A stretch of 64,000 bases of DNA from an uncultured Prevotellaceae bacterium (GTDB lineage Bacteria > Bacteroidota > Bacteroidia > Bacteroidales > Bacteroidaceae): positions 27,928-91,927 of the forward strand of contig CAMIYC010000008.1 in the NCBI GenBank assembly GCA_946402905.1, written 5' to 3'. Below are positions 28,133 through 36,362 of this stretch, in pieces. The notes under the pieces are model-generated. The model was not told the origin of the DNA, did no database searches, and was given only the letters and a program-made list of their open reading frames with translations. The translations under genes were made by a program, and so were the position numbers. The number at the start of each line of letters is the position of its first letter. Positions within the stretch are counted from its first letter, which is position 1.

Positions 28133-29392
28133 ATCTACCAGACACTTGTCCAGTTCGCGGGCGATGGCTTTCTTGTCCAGATTCTGTCCGATAAACACGA
28201 TTTTCTGCATTCGGTCGCCATATTGCTCATCCCAGTCTCTGCGCAGCCCGGGCTCCTGCTCCATCATACGGGCCAGTTCGTCTTTAGGCATCGTGGCATA
28301 CCATTGTCCGGCGTTACGAATAGAGACTTGTTTGCCGGCTTGTTCAAATAGATAGCAGGTGTCCTTTTCATCCTCAAAGTAGCAAATCCCTTTGGTGCGG
28401 ATGATGCCCTGTGGCCATTTCCGTGCTACAAACTCGTCGAAAAGGGCGAGATCCATCGGCTGGCGACGGAAATACACATAGGTGCCGATACCATATTCTT
28501 CCACCTCGCCGCCATCATGATGATGATGGTGGTGATGATGGTGATGCTCCTCATCATGGTCGTGATGGTGATGCTCCTCATCATGGTCGTGATGATGCTC
28601 ATGACCTTCCTCCTCATCGTCGTCATCGTCATCGTCGTCCTCATCCTCATGCTCATCGTGTGCACCCTCTATCTCGCTCACCCAGGCGGCGGAGGTGGCC
28701 ACCTCATTGAAGTCGAACTTATGGGTGTTGATGATGCGCGAAAGGTCCACATCACCATAGTCACACTCTATGATGTCAGCCTTGGGCTGAAGGGCACGCA
28801 CGATTTCCTTGATCTTCTTCAGCTCTGATTCCGACACTTCTGATGCCTTGTTCAGAAGCACGATGTTGCAGAACTCGATTTGCTGGATGACCAGATTCTC
28901 GATATCCTCTTCGTCGATATGGGGTTTGAGCAAGTCAAGACCGCTGCCGAACTCGTCTTTCATTCGCAAAGCATCGACCACGGTGACGATACAATCGAGC
29001 CGGGCCAGGCCATCTTTCACATAATCCATGCCCATAGTGGGGATAGAACAGATGGTCTGGGCGATGGGTGCAGGCTCGCAGATGCCGCTGGCCTCAATGA
29101 CGATATAGTCGAAGCGCTGCATACGCGTGATGTCGCGCAGTTGTTCGACGAGGTCCATCTTCAGCGTGCAGCAGATACATCCGTTCTGCAGGGCCACAAG
29201 GCTTTCGTCTTTTTTGCCTACGATGCCGCCTTGCTCTATCAGGGTGGCATCGATGTTCACTTCGCCGATGTCATTGACGATGACGGCAAATTTGATGCCG
29301 CGCTTGTTGGTGAGTATTCTGTTTAATAATGTAGTTTTGCCGCTGCCCAAATAACCCGTGAGCAGCAATACGGGAATTTCATTGATAGTCAT
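28130..29392 (-). CDS. COG0523 (CobW/ZNG1-type) metal-chaperone GTPase with poly-His metal-binding region
   Basis: A 420-aa GTPase. The ORF-track start (29458) overlaps the promoter; the ATG at 29392 gives the canonical N-terminus. Walker A is GYLGSGKTT (13-21), the metal-binding CxCC motif is GCICC (72-75), Walker B-like FDYIVIEASG and base motif LLNKASE follow. Between the GTPase and the C-terminal CobW_C domain (~325-420) is an Asp/Glu tract (eight Asp in a row) and a His-rich stretch with ten consecutive His. Proteins of this family deliver zinc or other metals to client enzymes; the size of the His tract favours zinc, nickel or cobalt. No client is adjacent and no Zur box was recognised. 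Confidence 0.93.
   Translation of the reverse strand: MTINEIPVLLLTGYLGSGKTTLLNRILTNKRGIKFAVIVNDIGEVNIDATLIEQGGIVGKKDESLVALQNGCICCTLKMDLVEQLRDITRMQRFDYIVIEASGICEPAPIAQTICSIPTMGMDYVKDGLARLDCIVTVVDALRMKDEFGSGLDLLKPHIDEEDIENLVIQQIEFCNIVLLNKASEVSESELKKIKEIVRALQPKADIIECDYGDVDLSRIINTHKFDFNEVATSAAWVSEIEGAHDEHEDEDDDDDDDDEEEGHEHHHDHDEEHHHHDHDEEHHHHHHHHHHDGGEVEEYGIGTYVYFRRQPMDLALFDEFVARKWPQGIIRTKGICYFEDEKDTCYLFEQAGKQVSIRNAGQWYATMPKDELARMMEQEPGLRRDWDEQYGDRMQKIVFIGQNLDKKAIARELDKCLVD
28511..28650. repeat. Trinucleotide-type repeat coding the His/Asp/Glu tract
   Basis: Runs of ATGATG/GTGGTG and CTCCTCATCATGGTCGTG (plus strand), the latter in two direct copies. They are in-frame and could expand or contract, changing the length of the metal-binding tract. 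Confidence 0.8.
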
Positions 29393-29455
29393 AATTAAAA
29401 TAAAATATGTGTCGGCTCTTATAAGACACTTATGCCTCAAAACCTTTTCGGGTTG

Positions 29456-29463
29456 CAAATTTA
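29456..29463 (-). promoter_or_regulatory. Probable -7 element of the metal GTPase gene
   Basis: Minus-strand TAAATTTG, 63 bp from the ATG at 29392. No properly spaced TTTG was found, so the assignment is tentative. Confidence 0.4.
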
Positions 29464-29528
29464 CTATAAAAAAACAAATTTTAGTCTATTTATTCTGTTA
29501 AAACCATAGATATTCCCAATAAATTCAT

Positions 29529-29536
29529 TATTTTTG
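29529..29536 (+). promoter_or_regulatory. Probable -7 element of the DUF1186/pRiA4b-like gene
   Basis: TATTTTTG, 72 bp before the ATG at 29609. A 23-codon ORF (29550-29621) lies in the leader and overlaps the main start codon out of frame. Confidence 0.45.
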
Positions 29537-29608
29537 CCTCAGATATTATCATGGACACCTATTCGATTACTACTACTGCATCTCATCTAACTTCAATCTG
29601 TACTTTTT

Positions 29609-31186
29609 ATGAAAAAAGATAAAGATCCAAAAGACTACGAAGAAACACTCTCCAAACTGGTCGAACTGACAAAAGATTTCACAGAAGACGATTGGGCGGA
29701 CATTATGAAGATCATGACCGGCGACATCAACCCCGCTGAGATTATCAACAAAAGATTTTATACCTACGACCGCCCTGACTATCAGAAATTCTGCACGGGG
29801 ATGATCCAATGGCTCGGCCCATTCTGGAATGCCCGTGAAGATGATGATATGCACGCATTATGCCGCTTCGTCGACAGCGATTTCAAGAAACTTTCGGCTC
29901 AGCAGAAAGAAGATGATATGAGGGAATACCTGTATACGCTGTTCCGTCTTTTCGACCCGACGCGCACCTATCTTCCCGTCAAGTTATTTGGTCCGCTTTG
30001 GCTGATGGAAAAATATAAGATGACCCAGTGTCTCGACCTGGTCTTGGAAATACTCAGGCAAGACGCATATTTCTATTATTGCTTTTTCTGGGAGAGACAG
30101 GAATTAATGAGTGCTGCTCTTTACCAGATTGGGAGTGGACAACTGGAGCAACTGGAGGAATTCCTCTATGAAGATAACCTCATACCTCAAGTCAAGAACG
30201 TGGTGTTTGACACCATCGTCATGACCGCCATCCGACAGCCGCAAAAGAGACTGGAGATTGTCGGCATCATCACTCAATACTTGAAGCACTGCCAGAGTCT
30301 GCTCAAGGAAGATGGGATACTCTACAAAACCATGAGTGAAATTACCAGGTCTCTTGCCACAGCGCATATTACGGAGGCAATGCCGCTTGTAAAATCGATT
30401 TACGAAGAATTGGACGATGAAAACATTCTCTATGAACTGAGTGAAGTGGAGGATACTATGTTTGACGAGAAAGCAGAATTTGTCTGTCCTTACGAGTCAT
30501 TAGACGAATGCATGGACCATTGGCTGTACAAAGAGGAGGATGAAATGGATGACGATGCAATGGAGCCCTATGAAGACGATGACGAATACGACGATGATGA
30601 CATGGACAGATATGATGGCATCTACAATCTGGACTTGAATGCCAAGCGGCTGACCGTCACTGTCCGTCTGATGGATGCCCCCGAAGAGGTGATGCGAAAG
30701 ATCGACGTGCCTTCCAATATCTACCTCTCCGATCTGGCCGAGGTCATCATGCACAGTTTCGGACGCAGTGACATACCTGAGAATTACGAGTTTACCGACC
30801 GTGACAAGTACAGGTATACTCCCTATCTGGATGCCTATTTTAACAAGAAAGAATACACCATGATGTATGATGCCTATGATTGTACACTCAGCGAAATCCT
30901 TAAGAAAAAAGGCGACATAGCCAGTTTTGACATTCTGAAAAACAAGAGGCCCTACTGGCATCATACCTTAGTGCTCGAAAAGACAGGTAGATACACTCAG
31001 AAGACAGTGCAGTATATCAACCTCATCGACGGCCGGGGTGCCTACCCTCCGAAAAGCGTCAACAATACCGACAAATACCGCAAGCGTTTTGCTCAGGGAA
31101 ATTTGCCTCAGCCCGATTTCAAAAAAATCAAGATGGAGCTCCAAGAGTATGATGAGATCAACGGAGCCCCCATGGAATTAGAATAA
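29609..31186 (+). CDS. DUF1186 + pRiA4b ORF-3-like two-domain protein
   Basis: A 525-aa acidic cytoplasmic protein of unknown function. Residues ~1-300 are helical with paired-helix repeats (LFGPLWLMEKYKMTQCLDLVLEIL ... FFWERQELMSAALYQIGSGQLEQLEEFL), typical of DUF1186. An Asp/Glu-rich linker (~310-335: EEDEMDDDAMEPYEDDDEYDDDD) leads to a C-terminal domain (~345-525: VTVRLMDAPEEVMRKIDVPSNIYLSDLAEVIMHSFG ... YWHHTLVLEK) resembling the plasmid pRiA4b ORF-3 family. The combination suggests a scaffold or adaptor; nothing in the sequence points to catalysis. It is followed 18 bp later by a secreted protein gene. Confidence 0.75.
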   Translation: MKKDKDPKDYEETLSKLVELTKDFTEDDWADIMKIMTGDINPAEIINKRFYTYDRPDYQKFCTGMIQWLGPFWNAREDDDMHALCRFVDSDFKKLSAQQKEDDMREYLYTLFRLFDPTRTYLPVKLFGPLWLMEKYKMTQCLDLVLEILRQDAYFYYCFFWERQELMSAALYQIGSGQLEQLEEFLYEDNLIPQVKNVVFDTIVMTAIRQPQKRLEIVGIITQYLKHCQSLLKEDGILYKTMSEITRSLATAHITEAMPLVKSIYEELDDENILYELSEVEDTMFDEKAEFVCPYESLDECMDHWLYKEEDEMDDDAMEPYEDDDEYDDDDMDRYDGIYNLDLNAKRLTVTVRLMDAPEEVMRKIDVPSNIYLSDLAEVIMHSFGRSDIPENYEFTDRDKYRYTPYLDAYFNKKEYTMMYDAYDCTLSEILKKKGDIASFDILKNKRPYWHHTLVLEKTGRYTQKTVQYINLIDGRGAYPPKSVNNTDKYRKRFAQGNLPQPDFKKIKMELQEYDEINGAPMELE

Positions 31187-31204
31187 AATCTTAAAGATAG
31201 ACCA

Positions 31205-32206
31205 ATGATGTACAAAAAAATGTATAAACTGTTAATGGTTGTCGTACTGTCAGCTGTGACTTTGAGAGTATGCGCCGGGAATCAGAAATTTCCTACGGGC
31301 AAGTTGATATCATACTCCTTTATCCGTGGCGGCGGCATGAACCCATTGGACTTCACTGTCTATGAAATCCGCCGGGAGAATGCAGCTGGTAATGGACAGC
31401 TCACAGTCAGCGGGCCCTGTGAGGGCGAACTCATCACGATGGATGTAGGCGACGAGGTGTTCGATCACTGCCTGACTCTTATCCGGCAGCACCACCTGGA
31501 GCGTTCCAAAGGCTATTACAAGTCGAAATTCGAACTGCTCGACGCACCATCATCCAGCTTTAGCATCACCTTCACCGACCCATACGACAACATCAACGGT
31601 AGTGGAGACATGCCTGATTTTATCTGGCAGGCCATCAACGACATACACCGCTATTTGACAAGCGTGGTGGGCGACCGCAAACCCGAGGGACATGTAGACC
31701 GGATCTATGGAGCCGAAGGGGTAGCGGGAATGCACTGGACCGACGGGGTGAAGACTTATACAACGGCTGAGGAGTCAATGAAAGAACTGAAATGGGCCCT
31801 CCGTGGAAAAGACGACGGGGTGCATGGCAGCGAACCCGACGGCATGGGCTTCTCCAGGTTTCATGACGGCGACCAGCATTATGTGCTCATCCACGACTAC
31901 AAGAATCATGTTTGCCGGCTCTTCTTCAGTTATGACGGCAACAAGGATTCCTGGAAACGGATAGTGAGACAGCAACAGGCACGAGCCGGCAAGAGCAATG
32001 AGTTGTCGAAGATGGTCAACGAATGTTTCCTCTTTCGTCCGGTAATCGAAAGGCTTACCCTCAAACAGCTGGAGCAGTTGCTCGACAGCATACCCATGCG
32101 TACTGGCGAGCATTATGGCCATTTCGCCTCCTATACTGACATCGGTGGAGTCAACCGCGAACTACTCGCCTCGGAGATAGCACTGCGCAATGGTAGTGAG
32201 AAATAA
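31205..32206 (+). CDS. Secreted hypothetical protein, 333 aa
   Basis: Begins with MMYKKMYKLLMVVVLSAVTLRVCAG, a signal peptide (cleavage after VCAG likely). The mature part is a mixed alpha/beta domain with no motif I recognise (ISYSFIRGGGMNPLDFTVYEI, HLERSKGYYKSKFELLDAPS, SFSITFTDPYDNINGSGDM). Residues ~180-330 are charged and less conserved-looking. It lies 18 bp downstream of the DUF1186 gene and ends ~30 bp before the palindromic terminator/operator at 32236. Function unknown. Confidence 0.7.
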   Translation: MMYKKMYKLLMVVVLSAVTLRVCAGNQKFPTGKLISYSFIRGGGMNPLDFTVYEIRRENAAGNGQLTVSGPCEGELITMDVGDEVFDHCLTLIRQHHLERSKGYYKSKFELLDAPSSSFSITFTDPYDNINGSGDMPDFIWQAINDIHRYLTSVVGDRKPEGHVDRIYGAEGVAGMHWTDGVKTYTTAEESMKELKWALRGKDDGVHGSEPDGMGFSRFHDGDQHYVLIHDYKNHVCRLFFSYDGNKDSWKRIVRQQQARAGKSNELSKMVNECFLFRPVIERLTLKQLEQLLDSIPMRTGEHYGHFASYTDIGGVNRELLASEIALRNGSEK

Positions 32207-32235
32207 CAGCCTGATGACATTCTGGTTGTTCACGC

Positions 32236-32269
32236 AAAAAAACTACGCAAACGTTTGCGTAGTTTTTTT
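32236..32269. promoter_or_regulatory. 34-bp perfect palindrome: terminator and probable LacI-family operator
   Basis: Centre ACTACGCAAACGTTTGCGTAGT flanked by seven-base A and T runs. CGCAAACGTTTGCG is the classic shape of a LacI/PurR/CcpA-type operator with a central CG. The same sequence, with its T-run, is a good intrinsic terminator for the upstream secreted-protein gene. The -33 TTTG (32254-32257) of the lacI-type gene lies inside the right half-site. Confidence 0.8.
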
Positions 32270-32285
32270 GTTTTTAGTATTTTTG
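32254..32285 (+). promoter_or_regulatory. Promoter of the LacI-type regulator gene, TTTG-N20-TATTTTTG
   Basis: TTTG at 32254-32257 and TATTTTTG at 32278-32285 with 20-bp spacing, 29 bp before the ATG. Binding of a repressor at the overlapping palindrome would cover the -33 box. Confidence 0.8.
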
Positions 32286-32314
32286 CAGAAAATTTTAAAC
32301 AATCTTTTACCTGC

Positions 32315-33328
32315 ATGAAACAACGCCGCACTTCTCTTAAAGACCTGGCCGAGCAACTGGGAGTCTCTATTGCCACCGTCTCAAGGGCGCTCAGAGGGAG
32401 CCATGAGGTGGGTGACGAGATGAAAGAAAAGGTAAGGACGCTGGCCAAGCAACTCAACTACCGGCCCAATCCCTTCGCACAAAGTCTGCGTAAAGAGGCC
32501 CCGCGCATTATCGGAGTGGTGGTGCCCAATCTTGTGACACACTACTATGCTGCCGTGCTCGACGGCATCGAAGACTATGCCCGTCAGCAAGGCTACTCCG
32601 TATTCAGCTCCAACAGCCATGAAGACCACATACGTGAAGAACAGGCTATAGACAATTTTATTTCCATGCACGTCGAAGGTATCATCGCCTGTCTCGCTCA
32701 GGACACCGTAGACTATTCCCATTTCCGGGAAATCTATGACATGGGCATACCTCTGGTATTCTTCGCCCGCACCTGTCTGCCGGAGCTGTTCTCGCAGGTA
32801 GTGGCCAATGGGGACGAGGCGGCACAACAGGCCACACAGCATCTCATTGACCACGGCGCGAGGAAAATAGCCTTCATAGGAGGTCCCAATCATCTCGACA
32901 TGGTCATACGACGCAAACACGGCTATCTGGAGGCACTTCGCGAGAACAGGATACCGATAGAAAGAGATCTCGTGAGGTGTGGAAAAATCGATTTCGACAC
33001 CGCACGCAACGCCACTATCTCGCTACTCGAAAGTGCCAATCCGCCCGATGCAATCCTGGCCTTCAACGACATCATCACATACGCGGCTTTCGACGCCATC
33101 AAGAGCAAGCACTTGCGAATACCTCAGGATGTGGCCATCATGGGATTTACTGACGGCGAATCAGCCGCCTTCGTCACCCCAAAACTTTCCGCCATTATGG
33201 ATCAGGCACGGCTGCAAGGCATGAAGGCCTGTGAACTGCTGTTGAAAAATATCAACGGTGATAAAACCATCCGCAAAGAAGTGGTGCCCATGATCCTCAA
33301 GATCAGAGACAGCAGCGTAAAAAAATAA
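32315..33328 (+). CDS. LacI-family transcriptional regulator
   Basis: A 337-aa regulator. The ATG at 32315 (MKQRRTSLKDL) is used because the ORF-track start at 32255 lies within the operator. The N-terminal helix-turn-helix and hinge are textbook: LKDLAEQLGVSIATVSRALRGSHEVG (8-33) and LNYRPNPFAQSLR (hinge). The periplasmic-binding-protein-like domain follows (IIGVVVPNLVTHYYAAVLDGIEDYA ... GARKIAFIGGPNHLDMVIRRKHGY ... IMGFTDGES). It probably senses a sugar or glycoside released by the three glycoside hydrolases encoded downstream (first gene 73 bp away, no terminator between) and represses its own promoter, so the hydrolases would be controlled from 32254. Confidence 0.95.
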   Translation: MKQRRTSLKDLAEQLGVSIATVSRALRGSHEVGDEMKEKVRTLAKQLNYRPNPFAQSLRKEAPRIIGVVVPNLVTHYYAAVLDGIEDYARQQGYSVFSSNSHEDHIREEQAIDNFISMHVEGIIACLAQDTVDYSHFREIYDMGIPLVFFARTCLPELFSQVVANGDEAAQQATQHLIDHGARKIAFIGGPNHLDMVIRRKHGYLEALRENRIPIERDLVRCGKIDFDTARNATISLLESANPPDAILAFNDIITYAAFDAIKSKHLRIPQDVAIMGFTDGESAAFVTPKLSAIMDQARLQGMKACELLLKNINGDKTIRKEVVPMILKIRDSSVKK

Positions 33329-33401
33329 AGGGGAGATAGCATTCCTGGAGTGACTAGTCTTCCTAGAGAGAACAAGCAACTTATCAACTAAAATAAATAT
33401 C

Positions 33402-36344
33402 ATGAACCTAAAATCAATTATTTCCATCATGCTCCTGACGGGCGCTTCGTGTGCATACGCCGCAGGATTCGTGAAAAATGGCAACAGCGTGACCATCAAT
33501 GTCGCTTCGCCGGCCTCCGACGGTGCGAAAATCGTGTGTCTGCAGGTCGTCAATGACAACATTATCAGAGTACGCGCTACGTGCGAAGAGGCTCTGCCGC
33601 AGAAAAGCAGCCTCATTATCGTGCCGCAAAAAGCCAAGCCTCAGTTTGAGGTGACGGAAGACAACAACACCGTCAGGGTAAAAGCCAAAAACGTACAGGC
33701 CGTTGTGGAAAAATCCAGCGGCAGAATCACCTTCTTTGACGCTACTGGCAAGACGCTGCTCAAAGAGGCCGACAAAGGAAAGACATTCAAAGCATTCCGC
33801 GTGCCCGAGCGTGAACTGGGCGTGCCCACACGCCAGCTCTCCGAAAGCGAGCTGAACGGACTCACCTGGAGAGCTCTTTTCGAAAACCAGCCCGATGAGA
33901 AAGCCATTTACGGACTCGGGCAGCACCAGGCAGAGGAGATGAACATGCTCGGCAAGAACGAAGAACTCTATCAGTATAACACCAAAGTGAGCGTGCCGTT
34001 CATCATGAGCAACATGAATTATGGTATCCTCTGGGACAGCTATAGCCTCGGACGTTGGGGTAACCCCAACGATTATCTCCAGCTCAACCGTGCTTTCAAG
34101 CTCTACGATAAAAACGGGCGTCCTGGACATCTCACCGGCACCTATGTCGATAAGAATGGACAAAAAGTGGTGCGCGACGAAGACTCCATCTACTATGAGT
34201 TCGACTGTCCTTCGACTTCTGCCATCGGCAACGCCACCGAACCAGGCGGCATCAAAAACCTGCCCAAGGGCTTTAATCTCGACGGTGCACAGGTGGTCTA
34301 CGACGGATTTATCGAAGCACCACAGACCAGCCTCTATCACTTTATCCTATACTATGCCGGATATATGAAAGTGTATATCGGCGGAAAAGAAGTGGTGGCC
34401 GAACGCTGGCGCACTGCCTGGAACCCTAACTCTTGGAAATTCACTGCACCCCTGACCAAAGGCAAGCGCACACAGCTGCGCATAGAGTGGAAGCCCGACG
34501 GCGGTGTGAGCTACTGCGGTCTGCGTGCCGCCGTGCCAACCACACCCAAGGAGCAGAAGATGATCAGCATCTGGAGCGAAATGAGTCGCGACATGGACTA
34601 CTATTTCATCGCTGGCAAGAATATGGACGAGGTGATCAGCGGATACCGCACACTCACCGGCAAGGCCTCGGTCTATCCTAAGTGGACACTCGGATTCTGG
34701 CAGAGCCGCGAACGCTACAAGAGCAGCTACGACATCGAGTCGACACTCGCAGAATTTCGCAAGCGTCATATCCCTGTTGACAACATTGTGCAAGACTGGA
34801 ACTACTGGGCACTGCCCGACTGGGGAAGTCATCAGTTTGAAGCATCACGGTTCCCCAATCCTCAGGCTATGCTTGACAGTGTACACCAGATGAACGGACG
34901 CTTCATGATCTCGGTATGGCCCAAATTCTATGACACTGTAGACAACTACAAGGAACTCGACAGCAAGGGATGGATCTATCAGCAGGCTATCAAAGACGAT
35001 ATCCACGACTGGCTCGGATTCACAGGCTCTTTCTACGACGCTTACGACGCCAATGCCCGCAAGATGTTCTGGAGACAGATGAACGACAATCTCTACACGA
35101 AATTCAAGTATGGCATCGATGCCTGGTGGATGGACGCCTCTGAACCCAATGTGCGCGACTGCACCCCGGTGTGGTACCGCAAGGCCCTAAGCGGACCCAC
35201 CGCACTGGGCACCTCGACCGAATACTTCAACGCATACTCCATCGTCAATGCCGACGCTATCTACAACGGACAGCGCAGTGTCAACCCCAATCAGCGTGTC
35301 TTCCTGCTCACCCGCAGCGGATTCGCCGGCGAACAGCGTTACTCCACTGCTACATGGAGCGGCGACATCGGTACGCGATGGGAGGATATGCGCTCGCAGA
35401 TGACAGCCGGACTCAACTATTCTATGAGTGGGCTGCCCTTCTGGGGCATGGACCAGGGTGGATTCTCCGTGGAAAGCCGATATGTCAAAGCCCAGCAGGA
35501 GTATGACAAGACGGGAGTAGAGAATGCCGACCTCACTGAGTGGCGCGAACTGCAGACCCGCTGGAACCAGTTCGGGTGCTTCATCCCGCTCTATCGTGCC
35601 CATGGCCAGTGGCCGTTGCGCGAAGTATGGAACATCGCGCCAGAGGATCATCCAGCCTATAAGACCATCGTATGGTACGACCGCCTGCGCTATCACATGA
35701 TGCCATATCTTTACAGTATGGCCGGATGGGTACACTTCAAAGACTATACCATGATGCGCGGTCTGGCCATGGACTTCAACGGCGACGACCATGTGTACGA
35801 CATCGCAGACCAGTGGATGTTCGGACCTGCCTTCATGGCATGCCCGGTGGGTTACTACCAGGCCCGCAACAGAAGCGTATACTTCCCCAAGCAGTGCGGA
35901 TGGTATGACCTCTATACAGGACAATATGTCGAAGGAGGACAACAACTGGTGGTAGACGCTCCCTATGAGCGCATGCCGGTATACGTCAGAGAGGGTAGTA
36001 TCGTGCCCTTTGGCCCCGAGATGGAATGGAGTGACGAGAAACCTGCCGAACTGATCAATCTTTATGTTTACGAAGGTGCCGACGCTTGTTTCCAGCTTTA
36101 TGAAGACGAAGGGACCAACTACAACTACGAGAAAGGCAAATATGCCACCATCGATATGCGCTACGACGAGGCTTCCAAGACACTGACCATCGGCAAGTGC
36201 AACGGTTCGTTCAAGGGAATGCTCAAGAACCGCCGCTTCAATGTGGTGACCATCTCCAAGAACCAGCCCAAGCCGCTCAACCTCATCAACCCGGAGGGAC
36301 AACTGGTCAATTACAGTGGAAAGGAAATAAAGATCCAACTTTAA
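33402..36344 (+). CDS. GH31 glycoside hydrolase with inserted PA14 domain (alpha-xylosidase type)
   Basis: A 980-aa secreted enzyme. Signal peptide MNLKSIISIMLLTGASCAYA. N-terminal beta-sandwich (~25-225), then a PA14 domain inserted at ~265-390 (GAQVVYDGFIEAPQTSLYHFILYYAGYMKVYIGGKEVV), then the GH31 barrel: nucleophile Asp578 in DAWWMDASEP and acid/base Asp655 in WSGDIGTRW. C-terminal beta-domains include SIVPFGPEMEW. The PA14-containing architecture matches alpha-xylosidases acting on xyloglucan oligosaccharides (Cellvibrio Xyl31A, Bacteroides BoGH31), but alpha-glucosidase or transglycosylase activity is not excluded. First of three adjacent hydrolase genes behind the LacI regulator (gaps 73, 18 and 12 bp). 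Confidence 0.93.
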   Translation: MNLKSIISIMLLTGASCAYAAGFVKNGNSVTINVASPASDGAKIVCLQVVNDNIIRVRATCEEALPQKSSLIIVPQKAKPQFEVTEDNNTVRVKAKNVQAVVEKSSGRITFFDATGKTLLKEADKGKTFKAFRVPERELGVPTRQLSESELNGLTWRALFENQPDEKAIYGLGQHQAEEMNMLGKNEELYQYNTKVSVPFIMSNMNYGILWDSYSLGRWGNPNDYLQLNRAFKLYDKNGRPGHLTGTYVDKNGQKVVRDEDSIYYEFDCPSTSAIGNATEPGGIKNLPKGFNLDGAQVVYDGFIEAPQTSLYHFILYYAGYMKVYIGGKEVVAERWRTAWNPNSWKFTAPLTKGKRTQLRIEWKPDGGVSYCGLRAAVPTTPKEQKMISIWSEMSRDMDYYFIAGKNMDEVISGYRTLTGKASVYPKWTLGFWQSRERYKSSYDIESTLAEFRKRHIPVDNIVQDWNYWALPDWGSHQFEASRFPNPQAMLDSVHQMNGRFMISVWPKFYDTVDNYKELDSKGWIYQQAIKDDIHDWLGFTGSFYDAYDANARKMFWRQMNDNLYTKFKYGIDAWWMDASEPNVRDCTPVWYRKALSGPTALGTSTEYFNAYSIVNADAIYNGQRSVNPNQRVFLLTRSGFAGEQRYSTATWSGDIGTRWEDMRSQMTAGLNYSMSGLPFWGMDQGGFSVESRYVKAQQEYDKTGVENADLTEWRELQTRWNQFGCFIPLYRAHGQWPLREVWNIAPEDHPAYKTIVWYDRLRYHMMPYLYSMAGWVHFKDYTMMRGLAMDFNGDDHVYDIADQWMFGPAFMACPVGYYQARNRSVYFPKQCGWYDLYTGQYVEGGQQLVVDAPYERMPVYVREGSIVPFGPEMEWSDEKPAELINLYVYEGADACFQLYEDEGTNYNYEKGKYATIDMRYDEASKTLTIGKCNGSFKGMLKNRRFNVVTISKNQPKPLNLINPEGQLVNYSGKEIKIQL

Positions 36345-36362
36345 CATCATCATCCGCGTAAG

